The notes: generated by a model not told the origin, from the sequence alone. 64,000 nt of DNA from Halostagnicola sp. A56 (GCF_000691505.1 NZ_JMIP02000014.1:485943-549942), one strand, 5' to 3'. Counted from the stretch's first letter, positions 36,385-45,295 are shown. Program-made: numbers and translations.

Positions 36385-37091
36385 CAGCTCGACGCCTCCG
36401 TTTCGGGCGTCCGGAGTGATCCGCCGCTCGAGCCGCCGGGTTCCGGAGCCGCGTCGAACAATCCGCGATCGGCCGCCGCGACGACGGGATCGATCCGGTC
36501 GGCGACGCCGCAGCAGTCGACCCAGTAGGGGATCGTCGTCTGCCAGTAGGCTCCCTGCCAGTACCCCATCGTCTCCGCGCCGTCGCCCTCGAGGCGAACG
36601 CCCTCCCGCGTCCGGATGCACTCGACGCGGTGGTCTGCTCGCTCTGTGACCCGCTCTTCGGCCGCGTCGCTCGCCGCCGTGACCAGCACCGGAACCTCGA
36701 GCGCCCGTCCGAGTTCGGCCAGCGTCTCGAGGGTCGCCGCGAGCAGTTCCTCGCGTTCCCAGGCGGGGACGTCGTCGTCGCGATACCGGCCGACGACGTT
36801 CGGCGCGACGATAACCGACGTTCTCGGGGTCGCTTTCTCGACGACGCGGCGGACGATCGAGTGGTGCTGGTAGGCCGTAAACGACCGCGCGATACGAAGC
36901 GAGTCGAGGACGCGGGGACTCGAGGCACAGTCGTACAGCACCCGCGTCGAGGCGACGTTTCCCGCGTCGATCCAGTAGGCGGTGCCGGCGGTTTCCGCGA
37001 GCCGCGAACAGACCAGTTCGTGGAGGATCGGCGACCGCGCCGACGGCACTCGACAGCACGTCAGTCCGGGTTCGAACTCGAGTCGTGACAT
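36384..37091 (-). CDS. RadA/RecA-like protein with degenerate Walker motifs
   Basis: From ATG 37091 (another Met at 37118) the product has 235 residues. It aligns by eye with the RadA core: EPGLTCCRVPSARSPILHEL at the Walker A position, AYWIDAGN where RadA has YIDTEG, LDSLRIARSFTAYQHHSIV at the NIYVARAYNSDHQ position, TSVIVAPNVVGRYRD at Walker B and VPVLVTAAS where RadA has VLVTNQV. The G-x4-GK-T/S sequence and the Walker B aspartate are both lost, so ATP hydrolysis is unlikely. The N-terminal HhH domain of RadA is also absent. A TATA-like CTTATGG about 27 nt upstream supports leaderless initiation. It is the first gene of the polymerase operon. Confidence 0.75.
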   Translation of the reverse strand: MSRLEFEPGLTCCRVPSARSPILHELVCSRLAETAGTAYWIDAGNVASTRVLYDCASSPRVLDSLRIARSFTAYQHHSIVRRVVEKATPRTSVIVAPNVVGRYRDDDVPAWEREELLAATLETLAELGRALEVPVLVTAASDAAEERVTERADHRVECIRTREGVRLEGDGAETMGYWQGAYWQTTIPYWVDCCGVADRIDPVVAAADRGLFDAAPEPGGSSGGSLRTPETEASS

Positions 37092-37269
37092 ACCCGAACG
37101 GTCGGCCGGCCGATCCATAAGCGGCGGAACGCGGGTTCCGTAATTCCGATAGGGACGGGTTCGGGCGCGTTCGGGAGGAACGACGGGGGAGCGCTCGAGT
37201 GTTCGCGGCGACCACTCGAGTTCCGAAACGAGGGAGGCGGCGTCCAGACGAGAAAGAGGACCGCGGCGT

Positions 37270-38018
37270 TCACGCGAACAGCAAGACCGCGGCGTACCCC
37301 GCCGCGCCGAGCGCGAACGCCCAGAACCGGCTCTCGCGTTCGGCTGGCAGCTCCTCCTTGATGACGTTGAGGATGATCCCGCCAGCGAGGAAGGCAAAGA
37401 GCACCGAGACGAGCGGTTCGATGATCTTCACGGCGAATCCCACGGCGCGCCGACGAGCACCGCCGCCGCCAGCATCCAGCGCCCGTAATCGTGGTAAAGC
37501 CGGCCGTGATGGGATCGGAGCCCGGAGTCGTTCACGGCGAAGTGCAGCGCCATCGCGACGGCGAACGTCGCCAAGCCCGCGACGCCGGGACTCTCGCGGT
37601 GGACCAGCAGGTACCCGATGAGGGCGTTGTACGCAGCGAACGACCCGACGTGGATCCAAAAGACGCCCGTGCTCGGCTCGAGGCCGTACCGAAGAGCGGC
37701 GACGTTCGACTGGCGGACGTACTGCTCGAGGCCGTAGAAGGCGACGAATCCGACGAGCACGATCAGGTAGACGTGGGCCTCGGCGAACGAGACGACGGGA
37801 TCCCAGCCCGCGACCGTCAGCACCGCCTCGTGGATCTCCGGGATGATGTGGACGAAGACGTACGCGATGGAGACCCCGCCCGCGAACGAGAGCCACCGAC
37901 TGCGAGGAACGCGGTCCGCGAGCGCGAGTCGACCCACGAAGAGGTGGACGAGCGCGAGCGCGACGGCAGATACTGCGACGAGAAACGCGATGGGCGTCGA
38001 GAGGCCGCTTGCGGACAT
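37270..38018 (-). pseudogene. Polytopic membrane protein, perhaps ZIP-like, frameshifted near 37445
   Basis: The frame from MSASGLSTPIAFLVAVSAVA shows about six helices, including VSIAYVFVHIIPEIHEAV and MALHFAVNDSGLRSHHG, whose helix-embedded His, Glu and Asp recall ZIP metal transporters. It breaks after AAAVLVG as APWDSP-stop. The next frame continues AVGFAVKIIEPLVSVLFAF and GFIILNV-type sequence to the end (WAFALGAAGYAAVLLFA). Adding one base near 37441-37452 gives 249 residues with eight helices. The family is uncertain because the canonical HNxxEG motif is not seen. The gene lies between the Orc1/Cdc6 and polymerase operons, in the same direction. Confidence 0.7.
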
Positions 38019-38128
38019 CTCGAGAACGGACCACGCCGACAGGGATGTAGGTTGCAGGTGGTCGCTCGAGCGGACAGATTAGCGCGGCGAACCGTCCGCC
38101 GCTCGAAACGGTGGGAGACGCACCGCCC

Positions 38129-39157
38129 TTATTCGTCGTCGACCAGGCGGTAGGTCCGGCCCCGACGCTCGCCGACGGCCTCGATCAGGTCGTAGTGGAC
38201 CATCTTCGTCAGGTAGTTTCGCAGGGTTCGGTTGGTCTTCGGGTCCTCGACCGCCTCCTCGTAGGCCGCGTAGAGTTCGCCGGGTTCGATCTCGCCCGCC
38301 TCCGCGATGCGGTCGTAGAGCACCCGCTGGTGTTCGATCAACTGCTCGACGGTCTTTCGACGGATCGCCGTCCGCGCGTCGGGAATCGACGCCTCGAGCA
38401 CGTCGTCTGTGACCGACTCGAGGCCGCGGCGCTCCGCGCGACGAACCGCCGAGCGGAGAATGCCGATCCCGACGCGGGCGTCCCCCGCCGCGGCGTCGGC
38501 GATGGTCCGGAGGTGGCGCTCGCCGACTGCGCCCGGTTCGAGCCCCTGTACGGCGCGTTCCTCGAGAATCGCGACGAGTTCGTCCGTCCCGTAGCGGTCG
38601 AACTGAACGCGGGTGCCAGCCCGCAGTCGGGAGCGAACCCGGTCGTCGAAGCTCGCGAATAGCTCCTCCTCGCGGTTGGCGATCAACACGAGCGAGACGT
38701 GGGGGAGCCGATGGAGGTCGTAGAGCACCTCGGTCTCCTCGAGCTGGTCCACCTCGTCCAAAATCGCGACGATGGGTTGGTCGTCCGCGTCCGAAAGCCG
38801 CCGGAAGAGTTCGTCTTTCGGCGTCGAGCGATGGACATCGAACGCCCGGTCGACGGCCTCGAGAACGCTGTAGAGCACCCGAAACCGGGTGTACTCCTGC
38901 CAGCAGTTGACGTAGGCGGTCCGAACGCTCGGGAGCTGGTCGCGAAGCTGGTCGACGGTGTAGCGGGCGATACAGGTCTTGCCGACGCCGGTCGGGCCGA
39001 AGAGGAAGGCGGTCTCGGGCCGAGCGTCGGAGAGCAGCGGCTCGAGGGTCTCAGAGAGGTGGTTGACCGCCTCGTGGCGGTGGACCACCTCGCTCGGGAC
39101 GAAATCCTCGTGGAGGACGCGGTCGTCGACGATCACGGCTCGTGATTTGGGTGCCAC
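38129..39157 (-). CDS. orc: Orc1/Cdc6-family replication initiator
   Basis: From a GTG at 39157 the product has 342 residues. The AAA+ core has Walker A FGPTGVGKT at about 53-61, Walker B VAILDEVDQLEE and sensor LVLIANREEELF. A lid with IADAAAGDARVGIGILRSA follows, and a C-terminal winged helix (about 265-342, VEQLIEHQRVLYDRI, TNRTLRNYLTKMV, GERRGRTYRLVDD). Haloarchaea carry many Orc paralogues, some bound to origins and others not. No clear G-rich origin recognition box was seen in the flanking DNA, so an origin here is not claimed. The upstream palindrome at 39179-39204 may control it. Confidence 0.9.
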   Translation of the reverse strand: MAPKSRAVIVDDRVLHEDFVPSEVVHRHEAVNHLSETLEPLLSDARPETAFLFGPTGVGKTCIARYTVDQLRDQLPSVRTAYVNCWQEYTRFRVLYSVLEAVDRAFDVHRSTPKDELFRRLSDADDQPIVAILDEVDQLEETEVLYDLHRLPHVSLVLIANREEELFASFDDRVRSRLRAGTRVQFDRYGTDELVAILEERAVQGLEPGAVGERHLRTIADAAAGDARVGIGILRSAVRRAERRGLESVTDDVLEASIPDARTAIRRKTVEQLIEHQRVLYDRIAEAGEIEPGELYAAYEEAVEDPKTNRTLRNYLTKMVHYDLIEAVGERRGRTYRLVDDE

Positions 39158-39178
39158 TCCCTTAAGCGACGGTGCGGC

Positions 39179-39204
39179 GGTTCCGATAGTTCCGAAATCG
39201 GACC
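39179..39204. promoter_or_regulatory. Imperfect palindrome upstream of the Orc1/Cdc6 gene
   Basis: GGTTCCGAT and ATCGGACC form near-perfect arms (one bulged base) around AGTTCCGAA, 22-47 nt before the GTG start at 39157. Two TGATTCGGCG direct repeats follow at about 39220-39250. These could be initiator or repressor sites; only the symmetry is seen. Confidence 0.35.
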
Positions 39205-39409
39205 GGTCGTCGCGATGGTGATTCGGCGGTCGATTTTGATTCGGCGATTGATCCGACCCGAACCCGAATTAATCGACGGACGTTCGATGGCGCGTCGTCC
39301 TCGCTCCCGTGCGCGAAGTGACGATACGTTTCCGTCGCGAGGACAATATAGTGATCATATAAATTCTTAATGGGACTGTCGACGCGCCTGAACTCGAGGA
39401 AACCGACTC

Positions 39410-39823
39410 ATGTCCACGTCCGATAGCCTTTCCGACACCGACGGCACGGTACTCGAGGAGTACGTGCTCGGAGTTCGCATCGTCGAAACCGACGGGGCCG
39501 GCGACGACTACCGATTCGAGGCGCCCGACCACGTCGGAATCGCTTTCGATAGCCTCGAGGACGCCCGCTTGTATGCCGACGTCTACTTCGACGTTAACGG
39601 ATTCGTCGAGGCGGATACGGGCGCTCGCGGCGTGCCGCCCGAAATTATTCAGGCCGGCAAGGACACCCTCGCCGCGTACCTCCTGACGCTGCCCTGGGCC
39701 GATACGAACTGGGTCGCGTCGTTCTACGGCGTCACGCCGACCGATATCGACCGGTATCGCTCGTGGGTCCACGACAGGGCCGAGGAGATTCGGGCCGAAG
39801 TGACGACACAGGACCTCGAGTAG
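39410..39823 (+). CDS. Haloarchaeal protein of unknown function
   Basis: The 137-residue acidic protein starts MSTSDSLSDTDGTVLEEY. It has an N-terminal half with LGVRIVETDGAGDDYRFEAP and FDSLEDARLYADVYFDVNGF. The C-terminal half looks helix-turn-helix-like (VPPEIIQAGKDTLAAYLL, WVASFYGVTPTDIDRYRSW, HDRAEEIRAEV), similar to sigma- or RuvC-like DNA-binding helices in small haloarchaeal proteins. I do not recognise the family. A TATA-like CATATAAATT at about 39356-39365 lies 45-55 nt upstream, so a short leader is likely. It diverges from the Orc1/Cdc6 gene, which could link the two. Confidence 0.65.
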   Translation: MSTSDSLSDTDGTVLEEYVLGVRIVETDGAGDDYRFEAPDHVGIAFDSLEDARLYADVYFDVNGFVEADTGARGVPPEIIQAGKDTLAAYLLTLPWADTNWVASFYGVTPTDIDRYRSWVHDRAEEIRAEVTTQDLE

Positions 39824-39986
39824 TCGCTCTGCTCGACGGCTGTTTTCAGCGCTGGCTTTTTGATCTCGCGTGGCTGTTCTCCCGTCCCGTGATCCAGCGT
39901 TCGGCGTTCGATAGCGAGTCCAACCGTTCTCGAGTCGGGTAACTTGCCACCGTTCGGTCAGTTCCGCCGCGACGATTCGACCGGTC

Positions 39987-40027
39987 GCACGACGTGACGA
40001 CCGTCCGACTGCACGACGTGACGACCG
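39987..40027. repeat. Exact 17-bp direct repeat, 24-bp period, upstream of the PhoX-like gene
   Basis: GCACGACGTGACGACCG occurs at 39987-40003 and again at 40011-40027. It lies about 145-185 nt upstream of the ATG at 40171, before the AT-rich promoter. The arrangement suggests a tandem binding site for an activator, perhaps phosphate-responsive; this is inference. Confidence 0.5.
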
Positions 40028-40073
40028 ATCTCGAGTCCTCCATAGTGGTCAATAGTCCTTGGGAGATCCGGTT

Positions 40074-40150
40074 AGGATACAGGACAATAGATGTAGAAAA
40101 TAGAGAGATAATAGTATTTATTATACCTATTATAAACTTCCATTTATTGG
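40074..40150 (+). promoter_or_regulatory. AT-rich promoter of the PhoX-like gene
   Basis: A 75-base AT-rich stretch, unlike its surroundings, contains ATAGTATTTATTATACC and CCTATTATAAAC, the latter ending about 33 nt before the ATG at 40171. This is the position expected for a TATA box with a very short leader. Confidence 0.55.
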
Positions 40151-40170
40151 CGATTCGCTCATCAAATTGC

Positions 40171-42773
40171 ATGCCCGAATTTACCAGGCGGAACCTGATG
40201 GCATCGTCGATGGCAGCGGCGATCGGCGCCGGCGCGGTCGGCGTAGCCGGCGCAGCGGATCGACCGGACGAACACGACACGCTGACAGCTCCGTACGTCA
40301 ACGGAAAGCTCAAACGCTTCTCGACGACGGCGCGCGGTGCCGAGGTAACGGGGCCGTTCGTCTTCGAGACGGGCGAGTTGCTCTACAGCCTCCAGCACCC
40401 GAGCGACGACAACCCGGCGCCGTTCGATCGGGGCGGCGTCGGCGTCGTCGACGACTTCCGGTTTACGTTCGACGGAGACAACGACGACTTCGAGGAGCTT
40501 GCACCGCCGCGAACCAACGGGGAGCAAGGGCAGGTGCAGTCAGCAGGCGGACAGTATCGGCTTCTCGCGCAGTACGGTGACGAGATCAACGGCGGGACGG
40601 AGAACTGGGGATCCCCCAGACCCCCGACGGAGAGAACATCCCGACCGGCGACAACATGGACATGAACTTCTTCGTCTCGACGAACGAGGACAGCACCGAG
40701 GGCTATCTCTTTACGAACAACGAGAACACGCCCGGTTCGATCTCGCGAACGCCGATCAGCCGAACCGAGGAGGGGAGCTGGGAGGTCGACCTCGAGAACG
40801 CCGACGAGATCGAGAACCACGACGCCTTTCGCGAACTCGGCGGGACGAAGATCAACTGTTATGGCGACCTGAGCCCGTGGGAGACGCCCCTCTCGGCCGA
40901 AGAGGAGTACGATCACCCGCGCGTCGGCGGTCTGGCGACGGTCAGCGACATCGTCGAGGAAGGTAGCGGCGTCGGCATCCGCGGCGGCTGCGAGTTCTGG
41001 AACCGGCCCAATATCGACACCCTAACGGACGATCTCGACGAGATCTTCGGCGACGAGAGCTGGTATCCGATGGGGCTCAGCTCGACCTGGAGCATGGAGC
41101 GGCTGGCCGAGTATCTCGGCGCCGATGCCCCGGACCGGTCGGACGACGACGAGACGTACACGCCCATCGACGGCGACTTCCCGAACCGCTACCGGTACGG
41201 CCACATCGTCGAAATCGCCGATCCGACCGCCGAGGAACCTACCCCCGTCAAGCACCACGTATTCGGTCGCGCCGCGTGGGAATGTCCGGAAGTACTACCC
41301 GACGAGAGGACGGTCTACCTCGCCTCCGACGGCGGCGCGAAGGGAATCTACAAGTTCGTCGCCGACGAGCCGATCCCCGAATACGAGAGCCGGATGGACG
41401 TCAGCGGCACGCTCTTCGCGATAAAAGCGACCGAAGTCGGCGACGGACCGGTCGCCGAGACGGACCTCGAGGTCGAGTGGCTCGAACTGGGCAGCGCGAG
41501 CAACGCCGAAGTCGAATCCTGGATTAGCGACTACGACGGCGTCACGCAGGTCGACTACCTCGAGACCCACGCAGAGACCGACTGGGAGGACGACCTCGAG
41601 GCCGCGCTGGCCGAGGCCGACGAGGAGGTCGCCATCAACGGGAATCAGGACTACATCACCGACGAGGAGGTGGTCGAGTGGGGCCGACAGTACGAAGAAC
41701 GCGGCCCCGACGAGGTCGACGAGAACCTGCGCAGGGTCCCGTTCCTCGAGACGCGGGCCGCCGCCAAGGAGATTGGAGCGAGCGTCGAGTTCAACAAGGC
41801 CGAAGGGATCGACTCCCACGACGACGCCCAACCCGGCGACTTCATCTACTTCGGCATCTCCTCGCTCGGCGGGTACATGACCGACGAGGAAGGAGAACTC
41901 CGATTCGACGAGGTCGACAGCGGCGTCGTCTACCGCGCAGAACTCGAGACCGGATACGATGTCTCCACGCTCGAGCCGGTCATCGTCGGCCCGAACGCGA
42001 GCGACTCCAAGTCCTTAAAAGACGTTTCGCTGATCAACGTCGACAACGTGATGGTGATGGACGACGGCCGAGTGCTGCTCTGTGAGGACAAAGGCGGGTT
42101 CGGCAGGTCGTATTCCAACGACACCCTGTGGGTCTACGAACCGCCGGCGACGCTTCACGTCGACTCCCTCGGAGTCAGTCAGGAGGCGACGGGCGAAGTC
42201 GACCTGACGCTCTCGTCGGTTCCCAACGGACTCGCGGGCGGACGCATCACCGCGTCCGTCGAGCACACGGACGTCGCCGAGATCACTGGCGCGAACTATG
42301 CCGACGGCATCGAACTCACCAGCGACCCGACCGTTAGCGACGACGGCTCGACCATCGAGTTCAGATTCGCGGATATCGGAAACGAGATCGAATCCGGTGA
42401 GCGAAACGTCACGCTTGCATCGATCGAACTCGAGGGCGTCGGTGCGGGAACGACCGACTTCACGCTCGCGGTCCACGCGATGGACGACGATTCGGGGATG
42501 GCCATCGATCCCCAGCCGAGACCCGGCGTCATCGTCACCGGCCCGCCGTCGATCGGCGGTGGCGGACCCGGCGGCAGTCCTCCGACCGACCCTGACGGTG
42601 ACGGGATGTTCGAGGACATCAACGGCAACGGCCGACTCGACTACGACGACATCGTCGTCCTGTTCGAGAACATCGAGGGCGATTCCGTCCGACTGAACGA
42701 CGACGCCTTCGACTTCAACGAGAACGGCCGCATCGATTACGAAGACATCGTCGCGCTCGCCGACGAACTGTGA
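40171..42773 (+). pseudogene. PhoX/DUF839-type secreted protein with cohesin-like and dockerin-like domains, frameshifted near 40615
   Basis: The start MPEFTRRNLMASSMAAAIGAGAVG is a TAT signal peptide. A DUF839/PhoX-like beta-propeller follows (TGPFVFETGELLYSLQHP and later VFGRAAWECPEVLPDERTV), but the frame shifts at TENWGSP. The next frame gives IPQTPDGENIPTGDNMDM and runs to 42773. One extra base in the GGGG run at about 40611-40614 restores 867 residues. From about residue 665 a cohesin-like beta domain appears (LHVDSLGVSQEATGEVDLTL, SVPNGLAGGRITASVE). After a Gly/Pro linker come two calcium-binding dockerin repeats (DINGNGRLDYDDIVVLFENI and FNENGRIDYEDIVALADEL). PhoX enzymes are secreted phosphatases; activity here is not shown. 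The stop overlaps the next start by four bases. Confidence 0.8.
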
Positions 42774-43522
42774 ACTCGATAGGCGGAACCGACTCGAGCG
42801 GACCGACCGCCGACGCGCAGTTCCCGGTCCGAACGCCACAGCGCCGGCGGACGATCCGGACGCTCGCCGTTACGATGGCGATCCTTGTCGCGGTCGGATC
42901 GGCCGCGATCGGGGCGGTCGCAGTCGCCGGAGCCGAATCGGTTCCGAGCGCGACGGTCGGGAGTCAGGACGCGGCGACCGACCCGACGCTCGTCGTCTCC
43001 AACGGGACGGTCGATCCAGCGTCAAACGCGACACACCGTATCGCGCTGACCGACGCACCGGAAGGGCTCGCGGGATTCGAGGTTACGCTCGCTCTCGAGA
43101 CCGAGGGCGTCGCGACCATCGCAAACGCCAGCTATCCGGATCGGTTCGCCCTCTCGAGTGATCCCGTCGTGACCAGCGACGAGCAGACGATCACGCTCGA
43201 AGCGATCGACCTCGACGATGCGGTCACGCCCGGCGAAACGAACGTCACTCTCGCAGCGGTCGACGTTAGCGGTGTCGACCACGGCGTGACAGATCTGCGC
43301 GTCTCGGACGCCCAACTCGACGCCGATGGCGGTGACTCCATCGATCCGGCTCGAGCGGCCGGCACCCTCACCGTCGGTAACGGCGGGGAGGACCCAGCGA
43401 CACAGAACGAGTCCGCAGGAGATGACGGCTCGGACGGCGATTCGGTCCCCGGCTTCGCGGCCGGAATCGCGGTCGCCGCGATCGTGGGTAGTGCGGCCGT
43501 TCTGGTCGCGCGGCGACCCTGA
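42770..43522 (+). CDS. Surface-anchored cohesin-like protein with PGF-CTERM-type tail
   Basis: The product has 250 residues, initiated by GTG at 42770 within the stop of the dockerin-bearing gene (GTGA overlap). It has a basic N-terminus followed by a signal helix (TLAVTMAILVAVGSAAIGAVAVAG). A single beta domain at about 70-205 has the same signature as the cohesin-like domain upstream (ALTDAPEGLAGFEVTLALE, NASYPDRFALSSDP, PGETNVTLAAVDVSG). A Ser/Asp/Gly-rich linker leads to SVPGFAAGIAVAAIVGSAAV and ARRP, which fits the PGF-CTERM sorting signal processed by archaeosortase. A cell-surface scaffold that binds the partner's dockerin is inferred from the pairing. Confidence 0.8.
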   Translation: MNSIGGTDSSGPTADAQFPVRTPQRRRTIRTLAVTMAILVAVGSAAIGAVAVAGAESVPSATVGSQDAATDPTLVVSNGTVDPASNATHRIALTDAPEGLAGFEVTLALETEGVATIANASYPDRFALSSDPVVTSDEQTITLEAIDLDDAVTPGETNVTLAAVDVSGVDHGVTDLRVSDAQLDADGGDSIDPARAAGTLTVGNGGEDPATQNESAGDDGSDGDSVPGFAAGIAVAAIVGSAAVLVARRP

Positions 43523-44081
43523 TAACCGGCGAGAGCCGCCCGAGGCTTCTTTTTGCGGTGCGTCGTGATCGAACCCTTTCGAATGGGAGTTGTTCGGCGA
43601 CGATCGAATACCAGAATTTTGTATTGCAGTATATGATTTATTGGGGCGATGGCTGCGATTGAGATGTCCGATGAACGCCCGGATACGCCGTCGAACGCCG
43701 CAGGGCCGGCCCGTTCGCACGGCCATCATCTGTGGCAGTTGGATCACCAAACGAGACGCCCGAACCGGGGATGAGCGACAGCGAAGTCGACTCGAGCGAT
43801 TCCGCTACGGCCGGTCTGTGTAGGCACGAGCGGCCACGGAACTTATCGCGGTAGGCCTCGAGAGCACTGAAACCCCGGCTAACACACTGTGAGTCGAAAA
43901 CGCGAGTTGGGAGTTCGACTCGAGCACACTATAAGACCGTAACGGACGACCGGCCGCGATGAGGCTGTTATCGGGCTGTTTGCGTACCGACTGTGTTGGC
44001 CTCGAGGGGCAGTACAGATAGCGATATACACCGCACAGTACAGTGAAAATTTGTACATCGAAAATCACTCACTCAGAATGA
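43523..44081. other. Mostly non-coding region
   Basis: About 560 bases hold one possible small gene (43664-43774, listed separately) and AT-rich DNA before the gene at 44082. Longer frames on either strand lack haloarchaeal character. Confidence 0.4.
43664..43774 (+). CDS. Possible small leaderless protein, 36 residues
   Basis: The frame encodes MSDERPDTPSNAAGPARSHG followed by HHLWQLDHQTRRPNRG. A TATA-like GATTTATT is centred about 26 nt upstream, placing the expected transcript start on the ATG. Codons favour C or G in third position. A histidine-rich core is notable. Length is too short for certainty. Confidence 0.4.
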   Translation: MSDERPDTPSNAAGPARSHGHHLWQLDHQTRRPNRG

Positions 44082-44303
44082 ATGGAACGAGAACGCGTAC
44101 AGCGTCTCATTGGAGCGGCGATGATCGGGTTGGGGGGTATACAGGCTGTATTCGGTAGTATGAATGGCGATCTGGTTTTCGCCGGTTTCGGTATTGTGTA
44201 TGCGTTGATCGGTGGCCGCTGGTTTTGGATCGAAGCGTACCACTCGGATACCATTTCCATCCATATTGAGTACACGGTATATTATGAGCGGATTCATTCT
44301 TGA
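44082..44303 (+). CDS. Small membrane protein, 73 residues
   Basis: The product starts MERERVQRLIGAAMIGLGGI. It has two hydrophobic segments (IGAAMIGLGGIQAVFG and LVFAGFGIVYALIGGRWFW), and the C-terminal third is polar with a run of IHIEYTVYYERIHS. It is probably a two-helix membrane protein. The flanking DNA is AT-rich. No family is recognised. Confidence 0.6.
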   Translation: MERERVQRLIGAAMIGLGGIQAVFGSMNGDLVFAGFGIVYALIGGRWFWIEAYHSDTISIHIEYTVYYERIHS

Positions 44304-44535
44304 GAAGAATTCTATGACTCCCCTGCGCACTAAAGGAGTTCGGTGGGCCAGATGACTCGTCGCGATGAATCCCGACGAACAGCGGCTCCCACGAGATCCA
44401 AAGCGGTCCGCAGACGGGGAAATCGAGCTATATCTCGATTTCCCGGGCACCTTACTAATTCGTCTGGTGGCCATCAGCTATAGGTTCCAGTTCGATTACG
44501 AAAGTACTTTTTGATCGTCCATGAATCGTTTCGGT

Positions 44536-45069
44536 ATGGTAAACCTCTGGGAAGACATAGAAACCGGACCGAACGCGCCCGAAGAGATCTACGCCGTCGT
44601 CGAGTGTCTGAAAGGCGAACGCAACAAGTACGAGTACGACAAGGACGTTCCGGGCGTCGTCCTCGATCGGGTTCTCCACTCGAACGTCCACTACCCCTCC
44701 GACTACGGCTTTATTCCCCAGTCGTACTACGACGACGAGGACCCCTTCGACGTGCTCGTCCTCGTCGAGGATCAGACCTTCCCCGGCTGCATCATCGAAG
44801 CGCGTCCCGTCGCCCTGATGAAGATGGACGACGACGGCGAGCAGGACGACAAGGTCATCGCTGTCCCCTCCGAGGACCCCCGATACGACCACATTGAGGA
44901 CCTCGAGGACATTCCACAGCAGCAACTCGACGAGATCGACGAGTTCTTCGCGACCTACAAGAACTTAGAGGAAGGCAAGGAAGTCGAGACGCAGGGCTGG
45001 GAGGACAAACAGGCCGCCTACGACGCGATCGAACACGCACAGGATCTCTACGAAGAGAACTTCGCCTGA
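44536..45069 (+). CDS. ppa: Inorganic pyrophosphatase, family I
   Basis: From MVNLWEDIETGPNAPEEI (44536; a Met five codons upstream is less likely) the product has 177 residues, the normal family I length. It hydrolyses pyrophosphate to phosphate with magnesium. Catalytic residues are visible in EIYAVVECLKGERNKYEYD, the DYGFIPQ strand, and the signature DEDPFDVLVL followed by ALMKMDDDGEQDDKVIAV with its metal-binding aspartates. It is cytoplasmic. A T-rich terminator candidate follows at 45097. Confidence 0.95.
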   Translation: MVNLWEDIETGPNAPEEIYAVVECLKGERNKYEYDKDVPGVVLDRVLHSNVHYPSDYGFIPQSYYDDEDPFDVLVLVEDQTFPGCIIEARPVALMKMDDDGEQDDKVIAVPSEDPRYDHIEDLEDIPQQQLDEIDEFFATYKNLEEGKEVETQGWEDKQAAYDAIEHAQDLYEENFA

Positions 45070-45084
45070 GCGTCGCTGACCGAA

Positions 45085-45110
45085 CTGGGCGATCGGTTTT
45101 TTCGCCGGAT
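45085..45110 (+). terminator. Putative T-rich terminator after ppa
   Basis: A run of six T (GGTTTTTTCG, 45097-45102) lies 28 bases after the pyrophosphatase stop. T-tracts of this kind end transcripts in haloarchaea. Confidence 0.5.
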
Positions 45111-45135
45111 ACACACTCGGTACACAGCGCTCTCG

Positions 45136-45222
45136 GTAGCTGCGAATATTCGCAGTGGTGCGAAGATTCACGGGTGTAGCGATTCACGGTGGTTCACAGA
45201 ACTGCGGCGATTCACAGCGGTA
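45136..45222. repeat. Degenerate tandem repeats around GCGATTCAC
   Basis: The motif G-C-G-A-(A/T)-x-TTC-A/G-C recurs at least four times in about 85 bases (GCGAATATTCGC, GCGAAGATTCACGG, GCGATTCACGG, GCGATTCACAGCGG), with 15-20 base spacing, downstream of ppa. No gene lies within it. Confidence 0.4.
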
Positions 45223-45295
45223 ATCAACGCGCAGACTCGCATGCGTTATGAGCATGGGTAATTTTATTGGTCGCGGGAGCGTTGATTTACTCGTT

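Noticed and set aside
38129-39410. A replication origin at the Orc1/Cdc6 gene
   Set aside because: No origin recognition boxes with a G-run or duplex-unwinding AT tract were identified, and many haloarchaeal Orc genes are not at origins.
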